A DNA stretch of 64,000 nucleotides from Streblospio benedicti (taxonomy: Eukaryota; Annelida; Polychaeta; Spionida; Spionidae), in NCBI GenBank assembly GCA_019095985.1, contig CM032663.1, forward strand, positions 22,634,257-22,698,256, in the 5' to 3' direction. Every line of letters starts with the position of its first letter. The first letter of the stretch is position 1. A program made the position numbers and the translations under genes. The notes below the pieces were generated by a model. The model was not told the origin of the DNA. It saw nothing but the letters and a program-made list of their open reading frames with translations, and did no database searches. Below are positions 59,301 to 63,710 of the stretch, piece after piece.

Positions 59301-61337
59301 AACTAATATTATTATGCAACACATAGAGCAATATTTTTGCTGAATATTGATCACTGCTGTAAATTCATTCTGCGGTTTTCTCCTCAAATTCATTAAGTTC
59401 TTGATTATAAAGTATACATCGTTTCAGTATATATCTTAATAACCCATAAGTCAACATTGATCTAGCGACGCCGTGTTCTTTGAACACTTTTGTTCTAGTT
59501 TGTTTTGTGGTTCAAGAGTTTTCACTGCAGAATCCATTTAGTGTTAATCATAATCTACGATAACCATATCAATTTGATTCTAATGATCTCTTTCATTTAT
59601 CTTCAGCAATGGCGTTCCTGCCATTATATTGTCATAGCTGAAGACAATCTCCCATTTCACTATATCAAGTCACCCGGATGAACCATCGTCTCTCTAATCC
59701 CTAACCTACAAACTTAGTCGATTATCATCTCAGTAATGAGCTCGTGGGCTGGATTCCCACCTAAGTATATAGAAATGTTTTGGGGTGTCTGCTTTCTACT
59801 TCCATTAACCACCGCAATATTTATGATCACTTTTTAGGACTGTCTCAACAATTCCGCCATTACCTGATTACAAACACCCAACTATGGACGGTACTGGCAG
59901 ATCCAATGGCAGAGGGGGTTTCTAATAATAACCGTTTCACAGACTGCACAGAGTTCCGTGAATCCCCATTTGAAATTTCAACATAACTACCCCTGATGAT
60001 AGGCATTCTCTCCATGTTGTCTCCATACATCCTTGTAATCTAATCTTTTGGCGCTATAGAAACTGTAAAGTTATCATGAATGAGGGTGGCCTTATTAGGT
60101 GCATTACGAAACCACCGTAAAGAGTAGGAAAGTTGGGAACGGATACGCGTCTTTGTTCAGACTGGCCTTTTAAGATCTGAACACATTTTCATTAAAACTT
60201 CCCGTGGAGAAACTGTAATTGCGTTATTGAACATAGTAATTTGGCCAAAGCAGGTTAAAAATCAATAGCAAAATTCAAGTGCACTTAAACTACTCCAGCT
60301 GACAAAGAAGAGTTGTAACCATCTATAATAAGTTGTTTTGTGAATCCAAGCTACACACTTTGAATCGATACACAATTATATTGTTTGCTGGATACCCTAG
60401 CAATCAATGGTATGTTCATTTGCTCCTCTCAATACATCACAATTACGTAAATGCAGCTGTAAGTCATCAATTAGTATTCTCATGAAAAATGTATATGACA
60501 AACAGTTAGCTTAAGTATCGTTGTGGAACAAGATCAGTACCCCTATACTACACGGTTTGCATAATTCAAAGGGTGTTTACTTTGAACCCCTGGTGGAAAT
60601 TGAGCAAACTTATATTGAATTAAGTCAGTCAGCACTGCAATAATAATTACTAGTTGTCTTTACGCACACTTAGTCTCTGGGTAACATTCACATATGCTAT
60701 GATGCTATTAAAGTACAATTGGTTAATATCTCTGTCAGATTCCACGCAGGTAATGAGAAAACGAAATTTTAAATAAAATGCACTTATGGAGTAATAGAAA
60801 TATATGTTTATCAATTTGTAGTTTTAATTGGTGCACAATAAGAGAGAAAACATTTCTTTTCAATTCAAAATGAATATTAACCTATTGCCTATAGGAGTTA
60901 GATAAAATAGGTAACCTTCACTCTTTAAATTTTTGGGAAAAGGGCAAATAATAAAATCAAGTCAAAGTTCTTCTAATTGGAAAAAGTGAAAATAATAAAA
61001 TCAAGTCAAAGTTCTTCTCCAGTTGAGATTTAGAAAATTTATTTGGAATCATTAAATAATGTTTCGTGGATTGTACTATATTTCTTTCTATCATAGTACA
61101 CAGCGATGAGAAAACGCCTTGCAATGAAAAGAATACGTGAGATAAGCAATCTAACACTTTGCATATCTCAGCTTAGCACCTTTCACAGTATCGGCCAGAA
61201 CAACCATGACTAGAATCTCAAGTAGGTCGATGAATAAAAACAATGTCTATGATCACAAAATCTTTACCTTCAGTGAACTGTGCAAAGACGAAAAGTAGTA
61301 GAGCTTGAAAACTGAGCGATAACTTTTTAATATCCAT
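27048..61337 (-). CDS. Ly6/uPAR-family GPI-anchored protein, three coding exons (gene span)
   Basis: Joining minus-strand exons 61337-61268, 31278-31135 and 27274-27048 gives 441 nt, that is 146 codons plus stop. Both introns are GT-AG and phase 1, the usual phase in Ly6 genes. The product has an N-terminal signal peptide (hydrophobic about residues 12-25), an LU/three-finger domain from LYCFKC (27-32) to CFCDTDNCN (110-118), and a hydrophobic C-terminus (about 128-142) suited to GPI attachment near N118-A120. Cysteines lie at 29, 32, 40, 54, 61, 81, 96, 110, 112 and 117: ten, as in full LU domains. N91 is in an N-N-S sequon. Such proteins are extracellular, GPI-anchored, disulfide-rich adaptors; ligand and pathway cannot be read from sequence. 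Intron 1 is about 30.0 kb and full of repeats, intron 2 about 3.9 kb. A CD59-, Lynx- or Bou/Crok-like subgroup cannot be assigned. Confidence 0.88.
27497..28140. mobile_element. Complex foldback element in Ly6 intron 2
   Basis: There are two pairs of inverted arms. 27497-27548 pairs with 27823-27877 (ATCACCGCCAATAACCCAC and TGATTGGTCGA shared). 27572-27751 pairs with 27883-28069 (AATACCATTCTATCATGACT, CACACTAAACGAGTG and GACGTCAGCGGCTGTATAGA shared). The order is X, Y, inverse X, inverse Y, so it is not one simple hairpin. A direct copy of the 27540-27570 motif (ACAATCGAGTGGTCAAAT) follows the right arm. It is non-coding and lies between Ly6 exons 2 and 3. Confidence 0.65.
29313..29363. repeat. 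Hairpin with a TATATATA loop
   Basis: AGGTCGCTACCGT (29313-29325) pairs with ACGGTGGCGACCT (29351-29363) at 12 of 13 positions. The 25-nt loop holds GAGTATATATAC. Function unknown. Confidence 0.5.
30223..30330. mobile_element. Pogo-like MITE, left part
   Basis: After TA it reads CAGTGGAATCTCTATATCAA with ATCACCC, CAGTGGTCTCCATAGA and GTGGCCTCTTTCT. The right end is lost next to a G-run. Confidence 0.42.
30339..30361. repeat. (GT)n and poly-G run
   Basis: TGTGTGTG followed by about a dozen G's. Confidence 0.9.
30838..30985. mobile_element. Fragment of the same hAT-like MITE family
   Basis: A poly-C run, then CCATTTTCCACCAAAATACT, TTTTGGCATGTTTGC, GAGATCCCTCAAGTGCGCCC and GAAAACCTGGATCT, in the order found at 22590-22700. 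The outer inverted ends are not preserved. Confidence 0.55.
31135..31278 (-). CDS. Ly6 gene, middle exon (N-terminal half of the LU domain)
   Basis: A 144-nt exon with acceptor TGCATATTTTCAG before 31278 and donor GCG|GTAGGT after 31135, phase 1 at both ends. It encodes residues 24-71, from [11 protein letters not shown] to RQDAIPG, carrying five cysteines (29, 32, 40, 54, 61). The opening LYCFKC is the hallmark start of an LU domain just after signal cleavage, and the spacing to HPDCG, LCEPEE and MCALQ fits fingers one and two. A later in-frame GT (AG|GTGCC) would give phase 2 and break the frame into the last exon, so the earlier donor is preferred. Confidence 0.87.
32590..32752 (-). mobile_element. 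tRNA-derived SINE, type 2, mirror copy left of the palindrome
   Basis: It is the reverse complement of the SINE at 34296: AGCATATTTCTACCAACGAT, GCTTCCATTTGACTATATCA, then a B-box-like GGGACACGAACTCATGACC. Its outward position mirrors the right-hand copy, so the palindrome extends past the (TA)n tracts. Confidence 0.6.
32767..32944. repeat. (TA)n tract at the left edge of the Penelope-like palindrome
   Basis: About 178 bp of TA dinucleotides, broken once near 32850-32862. It abuts the 3' end of the left Penelope-like copy, at the mirror position of the shorter tract at 34094-34139. Confidence 0.97.
32974..33016 (-). ncRNA. Mirror copy of the hammerhead-like motif, degraded
   Basis: On the minus strand: ATTC, CTGATGA, a stem closed by GAAA (TGTC/GGCA), GAA, ACAACTTGT, then GTA and GGAAT. 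It is the partner of the motif at 34031, with a weaker stem II and one base fewer in stem I, so it is probably inactive. Confidence 0.5.
33113..33581 (-). pseudogene. Penelope-like GIY-YIG endonuclease C-terminus, left copy
   Basis: The minus-strand frame shows the cysteine-rich lead-in [15 protein letters not shown], then [52 protein letters not shown] and [14 protein letters not shown]. These are the conserved stretches of the GIY-YIG endonuclease that ends Penelope-like retroelement proteins: YIG pairing with the lost GIY strand, the R and H after it, and the Glu of the C-x-L-E-K motif. The copy holds somewhat more 5' sequence than its mirror partner, but no reverse transcriptase. It is a truncated fossil. 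Confidence 0.72.
33567..33938 (+). pseudogene. Penelope-like GIY-YIG endonuclease C-terminus, right copy
   Basis: This is the mirror image of the left copy, starting within [17 protein letters not shown] and running to the end of the domain. The same motifs are visible ([34 protein letters not shown]). It is cut shorter at its 5' side than the left copy, so the palindrome centre falls just before this point. The C-terminal tails of the two copies differ slightly, so they have diverged since they arose. Confidence 0.7.
34031..34076 (+). ncRNA. Hammerhead ribozyme-like motif in the Penelope-like 3' region
   Basis: The layout matches a small type I hammerhead. Stem I is ATTCC (34031-34035) with GGAAT (34072-34076). 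The core is CTGATGA (34036-34042). Stem II is TGTGC with GCGCA closed by a GAAA loop (34044-34057). Core GAA (34059-34061) follows. Stem III is ACA-ACT-TGT (34062-34070), with predicted cleavage after A34071 (GUA). Penelope-like elements are known to carry hammerheads with a very short stem III. A U-U mismatch flanks the core at the base of stem II, where a G-C pair is usual, so activity may be reduced. Confidence 0.6.
34094..34139. repeat. (TA)n tract at the right edge of the Penelope-like palindrome
   Basis: A pure TA run directly after AATAAATTTAGCA at the end of the right Penelope-like copy, matching the left-hand tract. Confidence 0.95.
34165..34290 (-). repeat. tRNA-like fragment
   Basis: The minus strand contains GTCGTGGGCTCAAATCCCAC, a B-box-like stretch inside a small stem, but no convincing acceptor stem. 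It is probably the head of another tRNA-derived SINE. Confidence 0.35.
34296..34456 (+). mobile_element. tRNA-derived SINE, type 2
   Basis: The head has a B-box-like TTTCGAGTCCC (around 34350-34360) after GGGATGATGGTATCATTCTG. The body has CTTGATATAGTCAAATGGAA and TCTTCAGCTATATCTATTG, ending near GTAGAAATATGCTTGC. The same body occurs inverted at 32590-32752 and again near 62690 and 59630. Confidence 0.6.
35596..35674. repeat. (ACGC)n then (AC)n compound microsatellite
   Basis: About 12 ACGC units run into about 13 AC units, then an AAG-rich stretch. CpG-containing microsatellites like this mutate quickly. Confidence 0.95.
36388..36515. mobile_element. Fragment of the same hAT-like MITE family
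   Basis: CCCACCAAAATACTTCATTT, GGCTTTTTGGCATGTCCGCC, GACATCCCTTAAGTGCCCC, a C run, and CCAAAAACCTG, matching the copies at 22590 and 30845. Confidence 0.55.
38243..38322. repeat. (AAGT)n microsatellite
   Basis: AAGT/GTAA units, interrupted twice by an extra A. Confidence 0.95.
40103..40324. mobile_element. PIF/Harbinger-like MITE
   Basis: The terminal inverted repeats match at 22 of 23 positions (GGGACGGACCATTCGATATT and its inverse), followed by G/C runs, and flank an AT-rich interior. TTA is duplicated at both edges (40100-40102 and 40325-40327); a 3-bp TWA duplication is the PIF/Harbinger hallmark. It encodes nothing. Confidence 0.72.
40507..40540. repeat. Poly-C then (CA)n
   Basis: A run of C's followed by CACACACA. 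Confidence 0.9.
42200..44080. mobile_element. Long inverted-repeat element, host of the SINE at 42283
   Basis: The left arm (about 42203-42282, continuing 42642-42680) is the inverse of the right arm (about 43970-44075). Shared stretches include TTTTGATTTTAAAAGA-like sequence, CACTTCGTCAATCAATGTTG, GAAACCATTATAGG and TCAATTAATGCACCA. About 1.3 kb of unrelated, non-coding sequence lies between. No transposase frame is visible. It is either one foldback element or two inverted copies of a MITE. Confidence 0.55.
42283..42634 (+). mobile_element. tRNA-derived SINE, type 1, complete with target-site duplication
   Basis: The A box TGGCCGAATGG (42291-42301) and B box GGTTCGATTCT (42335-42345) are spaced as in a Ser/Leu-like tRNA. 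A unique body follows (CACACTGCTCCGTGGCACC ... CCTGGTGTAAATTGTAAAGT) and a tail of ACATTT repeats. TTATAGG flanks both ends (42276-42282 and 42635-42641). The insertion interrupts a long inverted-repeat element whose other arm, at 43980, preserves the uninterrupted site. It is the best-preserved SINE in the window. Confidence 0.85.
45015..45155. repeat. Imperfect palindromic MITE
   Basis: AATATCGCCC-TTGCAAGCTC-GGGCAATATT is the centre, with outer inverted matches (GGTCATG / CATGACA, CGGCCAATG / CCAATTCGGC, ATGAATC / GATTCATGCAT). Confidence 0.45.
46087..46672. mobile_element. Inverted-end repeat with internal tandem duplication
   Basis: It opens GTGCGTTCGTGTGCTTTTTC and closes with the inverse (GTTCGGAAGAAGCACGCGAA). 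A unit of about 245 bp is duplicated inside: GTTGAAGGAACCAT...TTTTTGTCGACTTTGCATCT at 46035 and again at 46298. The right part of the unit (GGGAACGTCCATTCGAATGA) recurs at 46592. Confidence 0.5.
47871..48182 (-). pseudogene. Decayed fragment of an uncharacterised, probably transposon-borne protein family
   Basis: The minus strand reads through motifs I recognise from a multicopy family of uncharacterised proteins common in cnidarian, mollusc and echinoderm predictions: an N-terminal VTWSAHHA, then [39 protein letters not shown], then [11 protein letters not shown] and VGG. The family normally continues well beyond both ends, so only about 100 residues remain. It is broken and not expected to make a product. 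Its function is unknown; wide, patchy multicopy occurrence suggests a transposable-element gene. It lies inside Helentron-like copy C, in antisense, which suggests capture or nested insertion. Family recognition is from memory and should be confirmed by a protein search. Confidence 0.55.
48332..48420. repeat. 35-bp stem hairpin inside Helentron-like copy C
   Basis: TTTTTGTTAGTTCTTGTTG...CTGTTTCTGC (48332-48367) pairs with its near-perfect inverse (48386-48420) around an 18-nt loop. It has the shape of a small-RNA precursor, but the AT-rich repeat setting makes a foldback remnant more likely. Confidence 0.6.
49160..49381 (+). CDS. Possible small membrane protein (weak)
   Basis: A 73-codon frame opens at an ATG in fair context (GTTATGGCG), with a 33-residue hydrophobic stretch ([18 protein letters not shown] through LFLFLYIF) followed by a basic/charged tail. 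That is the layout of a short one- or two-pass membrane protein, and the start of such a frame could also be a first exon. I see no homology, no clear splice sites and no neighbour that supports it. It lies inside Ly6 intron 1 on the opposite strand. Chance is a serious alternative in AT-rich DNA. Confidence 0.15.
   Translation: MASRMVENGFKEIPIIIVISVGFVCAVVMLSPVALFLFLYIFHKVLKEIVLIRHMYLNCEDVIPLMNMVENQT
49757..50178 (-). mobile_element. Helentron-like non-autonomous element, copy D
   Basis: On the minus strand it starts GCGTCGCTTCAGC (50178), passes a short ATGT/ATCT tract and the CTCCGGACAAGCTAGAGG block, and ends with the stem GTGTTC-TTT-GAACAC and CTGATCTAG at 49757. At about 420 bp it is the most compact copy and shows the minimal set of parts: terminal repeat, tetranucleotide tract, conserved block, inverted subterminal repeat and hairpin. 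Confidence 0.7.
50179..51598. other. Ly6 intron 1; nothing beyond one degenerate MITE
   Basis: A poly-T run at 51068-51085 and a degenerate pogo-like copy at 50635; otherwise unique AT-rich sequence. Confidence 0.45.
50635..50848. mobile_element. Degenerate pogo-like MITE
   Basis: CGAAATCTCCCATTAGGACC at the left and AAGGGTTCACTG before TA at the right are imperfect inverted ends. ACCATCTCTATCAA lies inside. Confidence 0.42.
51599..52443. mobile_element. Word-repetitive TIR-like element with an internal 30-bp hairpin
   Basis: The left end (CAAGCCGCGGCCCACTGG) and right end (TAGTGGAACGCGGCCTTAAG) are imperfect inverted repeats. The interior is dense in ACGCCAA, TACGTC and GCGTAT words. At about 52192-52288 ACGCAAGGTCAGCGTAAC and GTTACGCTGACCTTGC form a strong stem. 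No gene is present. Confidence 0.42.
52955..53090. repeat. Polypyrimidine tract (CTCT-rich)
   Basis: Dense CTCTCTC/TTTCTCT sequence, with frames in it being low-complexity artefacts. Confidence 0.75.
53250..53450 (+). mobile_element. tRNA-derived SINE, type 1, 5' part
   Basis: It has TTGGCCGAATAGATCGGGAG, the B box GGGTTCGATTACTGG, then GGGTCTGATGGTGGGTGTTG and CACACTGCTTCGTGG. The body fades after about 53450 and the ACATTT tail is missing. Confidence 0.65.
55050..55475 (-). mobile_element. TIR element with tandem ATGGGTCTAAATTTTGTGA units, copy 1
   Basis: Inverted ends GGGTACGTGTGTGCCATT and the inverse of AATGGCACACCCGTACTACC are flanked outside by poly-G and poly-C runs. On the minus strand the interior repeats TATGGGTCTAAATTTTGTGA-like units of about 40-45 bp and ATAGACATGGGTCA units. 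Long open frames across it are repeat artefacts. Confidence 0.55.
56640..56815. mobile_element. Degenerate pogo-like MITE
   Basis: Contains GGCGGTCGCTTTATAGAGG, GAGGTGGTTGTCTTATAAAG and a right end AGGTTACACTG before TA. The left end is unclear. Confidence 0.4.
57270..57365. mobile_element. Pogo-like MITE fragment
   Basis: CAAAACCTCAAATTAAGACC, ACCTATCTATT and CTTAAGACCACCTCTATAAA match the left half of the family. Confidence 0.42.
58010..58125. mobile_element. Pogo-like MITE fragment
   Basis: GTGGTCTCAGTAGAGAGG, TTATTAGAGGTGGTCTCATT and CCTAATTGTAGGTTTTACA give the right half and right end of the family. Confidence 0.42.
58426..58572. repeat. MITE-like repeat with AGTCTGACAGTCA end
   Basis: TGCAGTCTGACAGTCACGAA begins a stretch ending CAATAGCTACAATACTAC. 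The same head occurs at 4121 (CCAGTCTGACAGTCATGAAT) and inverted at 15116 and 26973 (GTGACTGTCAGAC). The same tail appears at 45240. It is a small interspersed family of unknown type. Confidence 0.4.
58953..59498 (+). mobile_element. Helentron-like non-autonomous element, copy E
   Basis: It begins CCGTCGCTTCAGCATCTGAA, with GCCTTGTGCTCACTTTG, a very short TATGT tract and CTCTGGACAAGCTAGAGG. It ends TAGCGACGCCGTGTTC-TTT-GAACAC followed by TTTTGTTCTAG. The 3' structure is intact, and the middle is close to copy B in content and length. Confidence 0.68.
59625..59770 (-). mobile_element. Degenerate tRNA-derived SINE, type 2
   Basis: It has ATATTGTCATAGCTGAAGAC and CCCATTTCACTATATCAAG, as in the other type 2 copies. 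The tRNA-like head towards 59700-59760 (GGGCTGGATTCCCAC) is eroded. Confidence 0.45.
60945..61019. repeat. Short tandem duplication in Ly6 intron 1
   Basis: AATAATAAAATCAAGTCAAA followed by GTTCTTCT occurs twice, about 40 bp apart. Confidence 0.8.
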
Positions 61338-61354
61338 TGTATCCTTTCTATTCA
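61268..61354 (-). CDS. Ly6 gene, signal-peptide exon (with 17 nt of 5' UTR)
   Basis: The ATG is at 61337-61335 in good context (ACAATGG). The frame encodes 23 residues: a short basic start (MDIKK) and a leucine/phenylalanine-rich core ([11 protein letters not shown]), a classic secretion signal. Coding ends in phase 1 at GAAG, directly followed by the donor GTAAAG at 61267. The leading G joins TA at the next exon to make Val24. Immediately upstream of the ATG, at 61356-61355, is an AG preceded on the minus strand by a pyrimidine-rich run (TTACTCCTCAG), so this is probably an internal exon starting at 61354. This exon is too short to stand out as an ORF; it was found because it supplies the missing signal peptide, strand, phase and splice site for the two downstream exons. 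The pairing across 30 kb is inferred and would be settled by a transcript. Confidence 0.8.
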
Positions 61355-61400
61355 CTGAGGAGTAACAAATAAAATAAAAAAAGACCTTCTACAATATGTT
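61338..61400 (-). promoter_or_regulatory. Probable 3' splice site of a 5'-UTR intron before Ly6 exon 1
   Basis: Read on the minus strand, a T-rich run followed by TTACTCCTCAG ends at 61355, only 17 nt before the start codon. This is a near-ideal animal acceptor. If used, the Ly6 transcript begins in a non-coding exon at a higher coordinate and the promoter is not next to the ATG. I cannot identify that exon by eye. Confidence 0.5.
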
Positions 61401-61681
61401 TAAGTCGGTATGGTTATGCATAGGTTAGGTGTGCAAATAGTCAATTCGTGCAATCCTTAGAACTATCATAGTGCCAATTGATAATTGTGAAACCATCAAT
61501 GCTCCTCATAAGTGCGAAATGTGTGATCGCATGCCTTGTTGAGCTACTGAGCACTTTATTCACCAACGAGATGCAAGAATGTACATGTGTAGGGTGAGTC
61601 TAGGGCCTACCTATGGATGCGGCGAGGAGACCATTGCCACGTGGGGCAATGACAAATGTTTACACTCGCCATTTGAACATA

Positions 61682-61790
61682 CAGTAAGCTCTCCAATTAC
61701 AAAGAGACAGCCCTAAGACCACGTTTCAGGGTCACAAATCTCCAAAAGGAGACCTCTTCTTCACTGAGAACACGTGACGTAGTGAAACCG
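61682..61790. mobile_element. Pogo-like MITE fragment just upstream of Ly6 exon 1
   Basis: ACAGTAAGCTCTCCAATTAC, GACAGCCCTAAGACCACG and GGAGACCTCTTC resemble the left half of the family. The right end is not found. Confidence 0.35.
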
Positions 61791-61994
61791 TGAAAAGGTT
61801 GAAACAAAATCTCATAATGAATATTGGCTAAGTGTGCTGGAAAGCACATTCAAATAAACCAAGAATAAACCAATGAAATAAGAATAAACCAAGAGTGAGC
61901 ATGCACTGCCGAAGGTCCTGACAGAACCAGGTCGTGTCACAGCAGAAACGTGATAAATCATCAAATCAGAATACCTTACGCAGGGACGCCCTCA

Positions 61995-62520
61995 AGGTGG
62001 GGGGGGGGTTATGGGGGTCTTCCTATATGTCGGGTAGTACGGGTGCCCATTTCTATGGGTTACCTTTTTAAACATCCCAGGTATAGTGATGGGTCTAAAT
62101 TTGTAATTTTAGTATAGCTATTGGTCTAAATTTTGTGACGTTTGGTATAGCTATGGGTCTACATTTGTGATTTTATGATTTGGCTATGGGTCTAAAAATT
62201 GTGACTTTTGGTAATTGAACATATTTTGACTGTAAAGATTCTATTTAGAACAAATCATTTGTTGGTATGAACATAACGTAATATTATTGATTCTTAAGTG
62301 CACAGATAGTTTTCTCTATTATTCTTGTATGTTTCATTTTGTTTGATACTGAAGTGTTTTTTTTCAATATCTTGTTGATATAATGTTAACTGTATGTAGT
62401 TTCATTATTTAATAGGTATAGACATGGGTCACTTTTTCATCGTCAAGGTATAGACATGGGTCACTTTTTATGCCAAATTATATATTGGTGGGTACCGTTT
62501 CGAAGTCCTGTACCCATTGG
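61995..62520 (+). mobile_element. TIR element with tandem ATGGGTCTAAATTTTGTGA units, copy 2
   Basis: It is the same family as 55050 in the other orientation: GGGTAGTACGGGTGCCCATT at the left, four degenerate units (GGTATAGCTATGGGTCTA ...), AGGTATAGACATGGGTCACT twice, and GGGTACCGTTTCGAAGTCC at the right. Confidence 0.55.
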
Positions 62521-62689
62521 TCAGTTATCATCTCAACCCCACCTATAGACGGAAATTTTGGGAGGTATAATTTCTTCGCATTCTCATGCAAGTGGATTTT
62601 TTTTTCTTAATGTGTTTTTCCCAAGTTTTCGTGTGAGTACAATTATATTCTTCTTTTTCTCTCTCTGTTCTATGGCAAGCAAGCTCCTA

Positions 62690-62815
62690 CTCACTATATT
62701 GACATAGCTGAAGACGTATGCTTCCATTTGACTATATCAAGCGGCCGTGACGGGACTCGAACTCACGACCTCAAGGTTGTGAGACATGAATGATACCATC
62801 ATCCTTAGCTGTTTG
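62690..62815 (-). mobile_element. tRNA-derived SINE, type 2
   Basis: On the minus strand: GATGATGGTATCATTCATGT, a clear B box GAGTTCGAGTCCCGTCA, then CTTGATATAGTCAAATGGAA and GTCTTCAGCTATGTCAATAT. This copy has no Penelope-like sequence beside it, so the SINE moves on its own. Confidence 0.62.
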
Positions 62816-63212
62816 AAAACGTTAGAAATGATTACGTCCGCTATATTATCATTTGTTTAACATTTTGATAGTGTTTGATAGCGTATTGTGCCAACATTGA
62901 AACAATTTGTAAGCAATTACATATAATTTAGCTGCAGTATAATTGTTATCATTTTCGTGTTTGCCGGCATTATGCTGATGAAATTTGACTGTGGATCAGG
63001 CAAAACATTGATAATAACCTTTGTTCCTGGCGCAGCTCAATATATGGCTTAACATAACGCTGTGCATAAAAGTATGCGTGTGTGTGGATGCGTGTGTGTG
63101 TTTTCACACTAAGGTGAAACCACTGTTATGCAAAATGCTTTGACAAATTTTCATGGCGATTGGAAGTATGATTTAAGAGACTGTATTGTACACAGGACTA
63201 CATACAATATAA

Positions 63213-63710
63213 GGGAGCAACCATCATTAATTGTACAGGGGGCGGTCATTTGGTGGGGGCGCTCAATTTTCCTTGGTCACAGAAGGGAGGGCGCTCAATT
63301 TTAATTCAAAGTGAGAGGGAGGGCACTCAATTCTCAAACTGAAAAGGTAAGGTAAAGTTTTACGCACTTTTGTCACGAATTGATGCATTCCTGCAGTATG
63401 CGCGCTTTTGGATTGACCTGTAATGTCAACATGTCAAATAGATTGCTAGATATTATTCATTGACCATTGACAGTGAATGATTCATTGCAATACACTTTAA
63501 ACAGTTTTCATGGAATCTGTCCAATATCAAACTTTATAATACGAAAGTATGTCATTGTTCATATTTATCTGGGTGGGGGCGCTCAGTTTCTTAATGTTCA
63601 TATGAAGAGGGCATTCAATTTCAACATAGAAAGTTAGGGAAGGCGTTCAATTTTTTATCTCGTCAATTCCAAATGACTGCCCACCCTGTAAATTAATGAT
63701 GGTCAGTCCC
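63213..63710. mobile_element. PIF/Harbinger-like MITE with GGGA...ACCATCATTAAT ends
   Basis: The left end GGGAGCAACCATCATTAATT and the right end (inverse GGGACTGACCATCATTAATT) continue into AGGG...GGTCATTTGG-like inner ends. TAA flanks both sides (63210-63212, 63711-63713). GGGGGCGCTCAATTT-like units are repeated inside both arms. No coding frame is present. Confidence 0.7.

Larger units (their letters stand above)
53451..61267. other. Ly6 intron 1, end next to exon 1
   Basis: Between the listed elements I find only AT-rich unique sequence and no splice-bounded frames. Confidence 0.45.
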
